The position numbers were made by a program, and so were the translations under genes. Positions 25,301 to 33,688 of a DNA stretch of 64,000 nucleotides are shown here, piece by piece. This DNA comes from Orthonyx spaldingii. Lineage: Eukaryota > Chordata > Aves > Passeriformes > Orthonychidae. Location: assembly GCA_013397795.1 (NCBI GenBank), contig VZTJ01003848.1, positions 92,650-156,649 of the forward strand. Direction: 5' to 3'. Each line of letters begins with the position of its first letter. Position 1 is the first letter of the stretch. The notes below the pieces were generated by a model, which made no database searches, was not told the origin of the DNA, and saw only the letters and a list, made by a program, of their open reading frames with translations.

Positions 25301-26575
25301 ATATTCATCAGTCACAGCATGGAGGGTCACAGCATCACTCTCTTTCTAAGTACTTTCTAAGTTTTGAATGCAAAACTCACAGTTCCCAAGATTTCCCAAG
25401 GAACAGGCATCCACACTTAGTAAACATGGATCACGCACAAAGATTTCTTAGAGCATGAATGCGAGAGTATTTGATAATACTTCTATCACCATTAAAAATA
25501 AATCTTTAAAAAAGAAAAAAAAAACCTAAAAAACTAAAATCCTTTTCCAAGAGGTATCTGACACTCTACTAAATGTATTCTTAAATCACTGTTATAGAAA
25601 AAAAAATAGCTATTGCTTGCCTTTTTACACAGCAATCATACAAAATTGACTCTTTCAATCACTTCACAGGGTGCTTTAATATTTTCACTTCATGGAACAT
25701 AAGAATGCAATTTCTTGACTGTATAGCTCTAACAAGGTGTCCTTCAACAAGTATAGTTCCAGAAAGCTTTCCTACTAACTGAGAATGAGTTTTCAGGAGT
25801 TTTGGCAATAATATGCAGAATACAGATGACACATAAGTATTGTGATTTCACTGATATGGATGTCCCATAAAAAAATCCTGCTGATATCACTTTTCAAGTT
25901 TTTTAGCTTTTCCAGATTTTTATTTTTTTGCTTAATTCCTTTATATATGCAATTCCCTCTTAAGCTTAGAGATAAGTATATCTGAACCAGGCTTCCTCTG
26001 GTTCTTAAGTGCAAATGTGGGTTTTAGTCATTATTGGATAACAGTTTATCTTCTTTTTTCCTTTTTTTTTTTAATTTTTTTTATTAGGGATTAGTCACGG
26101 CTCTGTTGTAGCAGGAGTTATCGGTGCTAAGAAACCCCAGTACGATATCTGGGGCAAAACAGTGAATTTAGCAAGTCGAATGGACAGCACAGGTGTTAGT
26201 GACAGAATACAAGTGCCTGAAGAAACGTATCTGATCCTGAAGGACCGGGGATTTGCCTTCGACTACCGTGGAGAGATTTATGTCAAAGGTATCAGTGAAC
26301 AGGAAGGAAAAATCAAAACATATTTTCTTCTAGGAAGAGTTCAACCAAATCCTCTAATCTTGCAACCAAGAAAACTGACTGGACAGTATTCATTAGCAGC
26401 TGTTGTATTAGGACTTGTACAGTCTCTTAACAGGCAAAAACAGAAACAAATTCTTAATGAGAACAATAACTCTGGAATCATAAAAGGACATTACAACCGG
26501 AGGACTTTGCTCACTCCCGGTGGATCTGAGGCAGCAGCCCAGGCAGAGGGGGCTGACAAAACTGAATTGCCATAA
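1126..26575 (+). CDS. ADCY8: Adenylyl cyclase type 8, 3' part of gene (nine coding exons)
   Basis: Membrane adenylyl cyclase converting ATP to cAMP. Type 8 is stimulated by Ca2+/calmodulin and is best known from neurons and secretory cells. Joined exons (1126-1327, 3762-3851, 5171-5343, 8165-8246, 12641-12799, 16430-16576, 22172-22264, 24484-24598, 26088-26575) give about 515 residues in one frame, roughly the last 40 percent of a protein of about 1250. Order: second membrane domain, signalling helix, C2a catalytic domain, C2b tail. Near-identity to mammalian ADCY8 (from memory) in C2 and in the tail (ending DKTELP) separates it from the other isoforms. C2 carries the expected Lys, Asp, Asn and Arg. 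All introns are GT-AG and no exon has a frameshift or stop. The start codon, first membrane domain and C1 lie upstream of this window. Confidence 0.97.
1328..3761 (+). other. ADCY8: ADCY8 intron
   Basis: GT-AG intron of 2434 bases, A/T-rich and apparently unique. Short open frames here (for example 3008-3443) lack any recognisable domain. No CR1, LTR or RNA gene was seen. Confidence 0.85.
3762..3851 (+). CDS. ADCY8: ADCY8 30-codon cassette exon: glycosylated extracellular loop
   Basis: Exactly 90 bases, phase 0 at both ends, encoding 30 residues from LWCDFDKP to CSCPE. It carries two overlapping-range N-glycosylation sequons, NQT and NSS, four residues apart, in the extracellular loop between two helices of the second membrane domain. 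In mammals the ADCY8 'B' splice form lacks a 30-residue extracellular segment bearing the glycosylation sites, and this exon corresponds to it. The acceptor (tttcttcacag) is strong. The donor (GAG|GTATTT) departs from GTAAGT at +4 and +5/+6 and looks weak, which fits optional use. Three Cys residues in the loop could form disulphides. Confidence 0.95.
3852..5170 (+). other. ADCY8: ADCY8 intron
   Basis: GT-AG intron of 1319 bases, A/T-rich, ending ttctgttcag. No repeat or other gene recognised. Confidence 0.85.
5171..5343 (+). CDS. ADCY8: ADCY8 exon: two membrane helices and last extracellular loop
   Basis: Begins in frame with YFVFTGVLAM and ends after the first two bases of a codon (donor GA|GTAAGTG, a near-perfect splice site). 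It encodes the helix around VFTGVLAMVTCAVFL, a short basic turn (RLNSVLK), the helix around LAVLLIMIAIYSLL, and the start of the final extracellular loop (YDNFNHNG). Human ADCY8 has NHS at this loop position, an annotated third N-glycosylation site by my recollection. This sequence has NHN, so that sequon is absent. Reading past the donor gives an immediate stop, which confirms the splice. Confidence 0.96.
5344..8164 (+). other. ADCY8: ADCY8 intron with pyrimidine-rich segment
   Basis: GT-AG intron of 2821 bases. From about 6960 to 7690 the + strand is markedly C/T-rich and G-poor. No CR1 or LTR seen. It ends in a T-run and a tandem acceptor region ccagcacag. Confidence 0.85.
8165..8246 (+). 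CDS. ADCY8: ADCY8 exon: last membrane helix
   Basis: The first base completes a GAC codon with the previous exon. It then reads TDFLGTKEASLLLMAMF and ends YHGQQ at CAG|GTAATG, phase 0. The hydrophobic run ASLLLMAMFLLAVFYHG is the twelfth membrane helix, leading into the cytoplasmic C2 half. The acceptor is the upstream AG of CAGCACAG. The downstream AG, five bases on, would shift the frame. The result is DTDFLG, one residue longer than EDFLG as I remember the mammalian protein. Confidence 0.93.
9941..9957. repeat. (AT)n microsatellite
   Basis: Uninterrupted AT dinucleotide run of 17 bases within an ADCY8 intron. Confidence 0.95.
11631..11652. repeat. (AT)11 microsatellite
   Basis: Uninterrupted AT dinucleotide run of 22 bases within an ADCY8 intron. 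It is probably length-variable. Confidence 0.95.
12641..12799 (+). CDS. ADCY8: ADCY8 exon: signalling helix and start of C2
   Basis: Fifty-three whole codons from LEYTARLDFLW to EKDRDNE, between acceptor gaaactacag and donor GAA|GTATGT. The charged stretch around [20 protein letters not shown] is the helical, coiled-coil-forming link between the membrane domain and the catalytic domain. NILPSHVARHFL is the conserved entry to class III cyclase C2 domains. In this enzyme family the link transmits membrane and receptor-side signals to the catalytic dimer. Confidence 0.97.
12961..13595 (+). mobile_element. CR1 LINE, 3' fragment with internal duplication
   Basis: 5'-truncated CR1 in the same direction as ADCY8. 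It runs from the conserved 'accacatctgg' segment to the typical 3' end, with 'cccttccaatcccagc' followed by GTTCTGTGATTCTGTGA-type octamer repeats. The middle segment appears twice in diverged form: about 13053-13185 and again about 13190-13290, each starting at the 'attgaggg/attagggg' motif and running through 'gagaggctgaga/gaagactgagaa'. No intact ORF. Confidence 0.92.
14117..14132. repeat. 16-base A/T palindrome
   Basis: ATTATATTAATATAAT is identical to its reverse complement. It lies in an A/T-only patch of an intron and could extrude as a small cruciform. It is most likely a chance product of composition. Confidence 0.8.
16430..16576 (+). CDS. ADCY8: ADCY8 exon: C2a catalytic core, first part
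   Basis: Forty-nine codons from ELYSQSYDAV to IIADFDE, between acceptor ttcttttag and donor GAG|GTAATA. YDAVGVMFASIPGFADFY is the C2 counterpart of the metal-binding beta strand of C1. As expected for C2, it lacks the C1-type pair of metal-binding Asp, so catalysis needs C1 (encoded upstream of the window). EMNNQGVECLRLLNEII is a conserved C2 helix at the C1/C2 interface. Confidence 0.97.
16577..22171 (+). other. ADCY8: ADCY8 intron
   Basis: GT-AG intron of 5595 bases and the longest in the window. It contains one small antisense CR1 fragment (21601-21735). The remainder looks unique: no RNA gene, no further exon. The acceptor lies after a T9 run (catatgtattag). Confidence 0.85.
21601..21735 (-). 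mobile_element. CR1 LINE, 3' end fragment, antisense
   Basis: On the + strand it begins with the reversed CR1 tail (tcataggattttagaatgg), then tttgggttggaaggc, then the conserved 'ttccactggaccaggttgct' and 'ccccagccagcctggt'. Only the last 135 bases of the element remain. It is inserted opposite to ADCY8. Confidence 0.92.
22172..22264 (+). CDS. ADCY8: ADCY8 exon: C2a with ATP-adenine-contacting Lys
   Basis: Thirty-one codons from LLGEERFQ to LSPEKQ, with donor CAG|GTAAGA. It contains KIKTIGSTYMAVSGL, in which the second Lys (codon 22211-22213) aligns with the C2 Lys that reads the adenine ring (Lys938 in the AC2 numbering used for structures). The Ser after IG lies at the forskolin-pocket position. 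The motif is intact. Confidence 0.97.
22265..24483 (+). other. ADCY8: ADCY8 intron
   Basis: GT-AG intron of 2219 bases. A diverged tandem repeat of about 38 bases, sharing TGTGAACAGAAC, occurs at 23533-23608. No transposon identified with confidence. It ends actttttcctcag. Confidence 0.85.
23533..23608. repeat. Diverged 38-base tandem duplication
   Basis: TGTGAACAGAAC occurs at 23533 and 23571, with weaker similarity continuing in each copy (cgacaagga / tgccaagga). Two units only. Confidence 0.55.
24484..24598 (+). CDS. ADCY8: ADCY8 exon: C2a middle part
   Basis: From QCEDKWGHL to FELRIG; the last base begins the Gly codon completed in the next exon. CALADFSIALNESIQEINKH is an amphipathic helix of C2, and FELRIG starts the strand leading to the GISHGSVVAGVIG loop. 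The donor is ATTG|GTAAGC. The match to mammalian ADCY8 is near complete; Ile and Asn in SIALNES differ from the LALTES I remember in mammals. Confidence 0.97.
24599..26087 (+). other. ADCY8: ADCY8 last intron
   Basis: GT-AG intron of 1489 bases, ending in a long T-rich tract before ttattag. An ATG-started open frame of 173 codons runs antisense at 24765-25286, with no domain I recognise. Confidence 0.85.
26088..26575 (+). CDS. ADCY8: ADCY8 terminal coding exon: C2 active site and C2b calmodulin tail
   Basis: Begins with two bases completing Gly, then ISHGSVVAGVIGAKKPQYDI, and ends DKTELP-TAA (stop at 26573-26575). Active-site residues are in place: Asp of YDIWG (26144-26146), Asn of TVNLAS (26165-26167) and Arg of ASRMDS (26177-26179), which bind adenine and stabilise the transition state. 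GEIYVKGISEQEGKIKTYFL closes C2a. The C2b tail holds the IQ-like segment VQSLNRQKQKQ (26417-26449), the region through which calmodulin relieves autoinhibition in mammalian type 8, followed by GIIKGHYNRRTLL. The last residues after LLTPGG vary most from mammals, as expected for a free tail. Confidence 0.97.
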
Positions 26576-26660
26576 TCAGCATTGTTTGTGGGGTTGTTTT
26601 TTGTATTTCTTTTATATATAAAAATAAATATACAAATAAAAAGGGTTTAATTTTTTTTAG
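26576..26660 (+). other. ADCY8: ADCY8 3'UTR with two poly(A) signals
   Basis: AATAAA occurs at 26623-26628 and 26635-26640, 48-65 bases after the stop. It is followed by T-rich sequence (26649-26691) that could be the downstream element. A third AATAAA lies at 26824-26829. The real cleavage site and any longer UTR form cannot be fixed from sequence alone. Confidence 0.6.
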
Positions 26661-29600
26661 AAGGAGTCTGATTTTTTTTTTTTTTATGAGATTCAAATTC
26701 CTGCATTTTAACAAAGGGTGCCAGCATCTCTCCCCACCCAGTTGTGGTTAACCTCTGAATGTCCAGACACAGTAGCTGTAGGCCACCATTCTGCTGTGTT
26801 ATCTACCTCCAGAAAGGGACAAGAATAAACCCCTGACTGGAGGGATTTAGAACATGAATTCTGTAGGGAGTTAATGATAGCAGAAGGTGGGTATACTGTC
26901 TACATTTTTCAGATGAATGCAAAGCAAAAGGAGATTGAGTAGGTTCTTTTCACCTTAAACCATCTTTAATTGCAATCTAAGATAGTTGCCTCGTCCCCAT
27001 AACAACAGCAAAAAATCTAGACATATAGCCAAAGGGTTTTAGGGTGTGTCATCTGCCCAGGTGTGAGGATCTGGAAGACAGAAGAGATGAATCTTGTCCT
27101 AAACTCAGTGATTCCATTGAGGTCACTCTTAAAATAGACTAAGGTGTCCTCCTCACAGAAGGGTGACTGCACTGTAGATAAATTGTGTGTTGGTGTCCAC
27201 CTGACCTCTTGCACCCAAGACAGGAGGTCAGGGCTCTCCTGTGGGCACTATGTCACGTCCATCAGAATGGTTTGGAGGGCTCAAACACACTGTGGTGTCT
27301 TGACTGCCACAAGACACTTATGAACAGACAACAGAGTTACACCTTGAATGACATGTCTGGAGCCTACAGCTGAATCAATTGTATAGTCAAGAAACTAATT
27401 AAATTCTCTGGTGTTTTTTTCCAGAGTTTATCTCTTAACCGTGTCACCAGTCTGAGTTGTCACCAAAGCAAGGGTTTTCTGGGGCTCTAAAATGAGTGCA
27501 TATTGAAGTACAGCAGGAGACAAAACTCACTGCTAAGCTCCCACTCAATTGCCCCAAGAGCAGGGGAAGCCAAGAATACCCTAAATTACTTGTGTGCCAG
27601 CACAGAGAGTCCTAGTGGGATGCTGCAAGGGCACACCTCAGTGCTGCAAGTCCTGCATCAAAAGGAGGTTAACATTTTGGGGATTGGCTAATCAACTTCA
27701 CCTTGGAAAGAGTAAATATGTAACCCAGGTTTGTATATGCACTGGTGCCATGATTCATACCAGGCTGTAAAGTGCACAAATGAACCTCTCACCAAGTCTG
27801 CTCTCAAAGGAGCTGGGTTTGTTTCAGTAAATATTATCTTTAAAGTAAATCACAGACGGAAGAGCAGAACCTGTAATTGCACAGCAATCCCCAGATGAAC
27901 CACACTGGAACAATACAGTGCAACATACAGATACTTTGTAAATACAGACTTGCTTTTTGCAGGCTGTTTTTACCTGGCCCTTAATGAAAACTGGAGATTC
28001 TTAGGAGCACTGCCACTGGATTAGCCTCATTTCTAGAAGATGGCCAATTTGGCTAGAATGTCCTAACACATTTTAGGAAACACTACTGTTTACTAACAAA
28101 AGTGGAACCAAAGCATGAAAGAGTTTAATTGTAATGAGATAAAAAATACTGCTTTTCATTGTAAAGTGACCCAATGAATGGGCTTGTAAGGCAGTTTATC
28201 AGTAAAGTACCATATTATGAAATAGAAAATAATAAAGGTAAACAAGTAAATTCCACAGAAAGTTGTTTCACTGAACAGTGGGTCTGAACACAGAAAGCAA
28301 AGAGCATTCTGAAGTGTTATACCTGGTGATGTTTCTGCCAGTAACTGAGCTCTCATTCCAAATATATTACTCCTTTTAGTTCCCACAAATATCACTTTTA
28401 CACCACGCGTGCAAAGCCAAACCCCTCAGCTTGCCTAGGCAAATACTGATACTGTAGGAGATGAAGATATGGAAGTGATGGCATCTGAAGCATTTCAATT
28501 AATTTCCTGTTTACAGTGGTATTTCAGGCACTAAATAAGGAAGCTTTGGCTGGTTTAAACAGCTCATTAACAGCTGTCTTCTCCTTAACAGCTTATTTCT
28601 GTGCTGGATGGGTTCACTTCTCCTGGTCCTCTAAATATTTAATTCTTGCTAATAGCTCAGCTGAGCTACTTTCTGATTCTCACCACCTCTGCAATGACAA
28701 TTTGCATTGAGTGCAAGGTGTTAACTGGATAACAGGATTGAAGACTGCAGCTATGAGGGCAACTTCACTGCTCCTTAGCACAGGCCCAAATCTCCTGCTT
28801 CTTATCATAGACATGAATGGCTTTCTCTGTTATCCCTCTCAAAATCCCCATTAGCATAAGGGTGTTTCCAAGAAAAACTGCTGGCTAGTGAAGCCTGAGT
28901 CTGTGTTGACCAGATAAAGAGTTTGCTAAATCAGCTCATTGCTGTTAAATCAGCTCATTGCCATGAGCAATTCTTTAGTGAGGAATTTCACCTGTTACTG
29001 CAGCAGGTAAATCCCTGCATGAGACGTTTTCTACACTTGCTGGCTATTTGTCACCCTAGCAATTGCATTGCTTTTTTCTTTTCCAATGTGGTGATCTTAT
29101 AGGTTCAGCAATGTTATTTCTCATTGTAGCATCTGTTTTCTGTGGAGCACAGCTATCATTTATGCTCTCAGTCTGCTAGTTGTACTCCATGACTGTATGG
29201 TACTATTAGAATATTCAGCTTTCTCTCACAACCATCTTCAGGGTTTCTTGTTCATAAAGGATAGAATTGCTCATACAAGAAGGACCTATATAGTCAAACA
29301 CCTAGTAATTATCCCTTGAAACAGGCATGCCTGGGTTAATAAAAGCAAATTGCCTTGATATCATAACTCTTCAGCCAAAGCAGCTAGCAAATATTGAGAG
29401 CTTTCATAGATTTACCCCATAGATCTTCTCATAGGAGAAGAAAGCCTTGGCAAAATTTGACTATACTCTTTGATGTCATCTTATTTCTTCCTACAAATAT
29501 GCTCTACAGAAACACATGGCAGCCAGCTGCTTCATCAGAAATTTTTATCTCAGTTCCTCCAACAAGCTCCATGTCATGAGCTCTTAAATGATTTCTAAAC

Positions 29601-32600
29601 AAACAGGCTGAAACCCACAGCTTTCTTCCCTGAAAAGCAACATACAATCAACTTCATCAAGGGCAGCTTATGCTTTGAAGTACTCAGTCATTAAAGCAGA
29701 TGGAATATTGACAATCTGGACAACAGTTCTGTACCAAAATCATTACTCTGTAGTGCTCCAAGTGCATTTTTGCGACCGTGGTGCCTATATTCTAGCAAAA
29801 AAATATACCTGTAGCAAGAGTGTTTGTTTGAAGGGCAGTGAAGGAGTTTTTGTGTTGTTTAATTTATGCCATTGGCCAATTTTTATAATATTTATTCAGA
29901 ATTTCATAGCTAGGTACCAATACCAGTCAAGGTATCTGCTTTTGGCTCACATTAAGACTCAAACCAAACTGAGTTTAACTCTACTGAGAAAAATGTAATT
30001 GGTGTGATATCATTTAGAACTGTGTGCTCACAAAAAAAGTGATTCAAAAAATAGCTTTTAAACACAAGCAAAAAAATCACTCACTGTCCTCAGCTTTAAT
30101 CCATTCCTGATTATTTCACAGTTGTTTTCACATTTTGAAAAGCACAGCAATAATTAAAAAAAAAAAATCTCATCTAATCCTTTTCTCATTAGCAGAACTT
30201 CAGTTGCCTTTCCTAAGCGCACTGGGAGTCAAGGAGTTTATACAAACACCCAGCACAGCAAAGTGCCTGATGGCCAAGTGTCCTGGGGCTGCCCACTGTG
30301 GAGCAGCAAGGCAGGGAGCAGAGCCTGGCTCCACAGCTGACTTGACAAACAGGCAGCAAAATAATCAGAGGAGCAGGAAATAACCACATTAACAATCGTC
30401 GGTGGTACATGGTGAGCATTATAATTGCACAGTCAACTTATTAACCTCCCCATCAATCTTCTTCTGTGCAGTGACACCATTCAGGGTTTGTGGTTTCCCC
30501 AGCTCTGTGTTTTGCAGGAAGAGGGAAAAAAATATGACAGCAGAGCAGTTGGCAGATGGGAGGGAAGGGGTAAAAACTCAATATGCATATCTCCAGGCAC
30601 TTGAGGCTTACTGCAGTTTTTAAGGAATGCTCTCATTAGCTCTTCCAGAAGAACAAAAATATTCCATTGTTTACATAACTTTAGTAGATAAGGCCCAATT
30701 TTTTTTCTAAAAAATATTCTTCTTTTTTTCGTTCATTTCCCCCTAAGCTGTTTTATGTGTGATAGCTGTCAGAGTTACAGAGCCACCCAGAGACTGATTC
30801 ATTTAGCTCTTTCAAGTGAAAACAACAGCTATGTGCAGGGCTGGTTAAACAGAATTTCCTGTAAAATGCCACCTCATGCTACTTCTTCTGACCCAGATCT
30901 CCTTCAGCTCAAGGTGAGATTTTTCTGGTTGTGAAATATTTCCAGATCACAAAATCACAGGATATTATATTAATATTGATATACTGAACATCACTCTGTT
31001 TCACAGCACATGTACCTTTTGAAGGTCCTGAAATCAGTGCCTCCTTCAGTTTTGCAATGTTAATTGAAAAAAAAAAAAAAAACCCAAACACTACTTTTGC
31101 CACATGGAGACAAAGAAGAAGCTGATTTGCTGAAAATCTAAGGTTCTAAAACAAATTACATGTGTGAATTGACTTTTGATTAAAAACCCACTCCCAGCAG
31201 CAGTGGCATGGGGTACACCAAGGGATATTATTACAGTTACAGGATATTAAATATAATTTTAGTTAACTCATCAGTTACTTAAAATAATTGAAAATACAAA
31301 AACCTCTTCCTAGTTATCATTCCTCACAGAGACTATTTTGACAGGCTCTCAGGTCTGTAAGTTTCTGTAAATCGCCAAGTAATTTTTCTTCAGATGAGTG
31401 ATTACCTCTTTTGGCTGTGCCCTGATTGATGTTCTAAAGCTCGATCCAGGAGTCAGGAGTTACACCCCTGTCTTGGGGTCAGCATATTTTATATGGGTAA
31501 GACCAAGATTTGCAGTGGCACCAACTCATTGCCTGTGTCCTTGTTCCCAAAAAAGGCAAGACCAGAGGCTTGAACAAGCTGGGAGCTGTTCTTTAGCACT
31601 TTTCCCATCCGAATAATGGCAGAAGAAGATTCAAGCAGGCTCTATCCCACAAGGTGAATCAACACTTGTCCTTTACGGGTCATTCTTCATTAACAGCCTA
31701 ATAATCTGCTAATTGTTACACTCGAAGCTTGACTGTCCCGGACCTGCTCACAGTGTAATGAGGGTACAGGGAATACATCCCACCTGCCACATCTGACACT
31801 GCAGTGTGCAGTCACTTGCTGCCTGTGGAACTCGCCTTTTCCTGGCAGTTAACTTGGCAGGACCATTACCCTACAGAAACCACCATATGGATGTTGGAAG
31901 GCAAGTTTTCATGGAACCATCTCCAACAACATCCTTTTCTGTTGCTGGTTTTGTTTGTCTATTGTTTTGTTGGGGTTTTTTAATTGCTTCCCGCAGAACA
32001 AACAGAAATCCAGGTACTCAAAGTTTCCATTTTATTTATCCACACTGAATTTATTCAGAAACAAAAAGCACTCCAATACTTAAAAATCAACTTAAGCAAC
32101 ATTTTCTCCTCTTGCTCTCTCAGACAAGGTAGGTCATGTGCCCATTGCAGCTTATGGATCTCCACCATACTTCCCTCCCAGAGCTATGCTGCCCTCACAC
32201 CTATGAACTGAAATGTTCCTATTCAGCATGTTTGCAAGGCGATGTCAGGCACCAATTCACCCCATCTTTCTGCTCACATCAATTTCAGAGCTAGAGGACT
32301 AGAGCAGAAGGGCCTCCATGAGCCTGAGAATTATATAAAAAAAGAAAAAGAAACTCCATGATAAAAGCTCCAAGCTATTTCCAGCTTTATGGATGAAAGT
32401 CAAGATTTTATTTTTAGCTTTCAGCTCATGGTGAGCACAGAGAACACCAGTATCACCCATTGCCCCTAGAACACATATTCACAGGTCTGATGTTCACATT
32501 TGATGCTGCCTCCACATCGAGTCTGTATTCCCGTGCAGAGCATACTGACATTAGCCAGTCTTGGCTAGGCACAGCAACCCATGCTTTTGGCTTCTCTCTT

Positions 32601-33114
32601 GTGGAGCATCTCCTGGCAAATATACAAAAAAGAAAACTTTGATAGTAACAGCTGCAAAGTGGAATTCCACTTGCAGACTCTTAGCCGTACCCTACTGTGT
32701 ATTCTTTGATTAAAACCACAAAAACCATCCTTAGAGATTCAATCTATTATCCATCTGTTTTTTTAAACCCATGCTGGAATATATCTTGTGAATGTCAGAA
32801 AGTATTGCATCTTAGCATCAATACACTGGGAAAAAGTTGGTTTTGCTTCGTGTTCTAAATGTTAAGAAATTACCAGTAAAACAAGTTAGCAAAAAACTTT
32901 CTTAATCTGTCTTTGAAGCAGAGACTGGTATCCAACCAGAGTTCTTCCTTTAAGGCAGAAGCCACTACATTTAAACAACAGCCATCATCACCTTTGCTCG
33001 AGGCTGTAACTTCAAATTTGGACACCTCTCTTCTGTGTAAGTCCATTTCAGATGTCAGACACTTTCAGCCCTGGCTCACAGTTTTGTAAGAGTCTTTGCT
33101 ACTCCAACAGACCA
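26661..33114. other. Intergenic, no gene recognised
   Basis: A/T-rich sequence downstream of ADCY8. It contains an A16 run (31067-31082) and a two-copy 19-base repeat (28927-28964). Open frames up to about 107 codons show no homology I can name. No CR1 or LTR seen. Confidence 0.7.
28927..28964. repeat. Two-copy 19-base tandem repeat
   Basis: TAAATCAGCTCATTGC occurs twice with a period of 19 bases. Confidence 0.85.
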
Positions 33115-33688
33115 ACAGGACCAGGGCAGTGTCTATTCCCCCTGTACTCAGCACTGGTGAGCCTGCACCTCAAACCCTGTGTCCAGCCTTGGGTTCCTCA
33201 TGAAAAGAAAGAATTGAGGTCCTGGGGAGTGTCCAGAGAAGGACAATGGAGCTGGTGAAAAGACTGGAGCACAAGTCTGATGAGGAGCAGCTGAGAGGGC
33301 TGAGGGAATGTTCTGCCTGGAGAAAAGGAGGCTCAGGGGAGACCTTATCACTCTCTACAACTCCCTGAAAGGAGGCTGTAGCCAGGTGGGGGTTGGTCTC
33401 TTCTGCCAGGTAACAAGTGGCAGGACAAGAGGAAATGGTCTCAATTTGCACCAGGAGAGGTTAAGATTAGATAATGGAAAAAAATTTCTTCTCCTAAAGC
33501 ATTGTCAGGTGTTGGAATAAGCTGTCCAGGGAAGTGGTGGAGTCACTGTCCCTGGGGACATTTAAATGATGCGTAGACATGGAAGTTAGAGTATTGTTTA
33601 ATGGTGGAGTTAGCAGTGGTAGTTAATGGTTGGACTTGTTGATCTTAGAGGTCTTCTCCAACCTAAATGATTCTATGATTCTATGACC
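33115..33688 (+). mobile_element. CR1 LINE, 3' fragment
   Basis: Runs from 'aggaccagggcagtg' through 'gtactcagcactggtgagcc' (end of ORF2) and the 3'UTR to a typical tail: CTTCTCCAACCTAAATGATTCTATGATTCTATGA with 8-base repeats. 5'-truncated and without intact ORF. The tail segment 'tggttggacttgttgatctt' places it in a subfamily different from the intronic copy at 13 kb. Confidence 0.93.
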
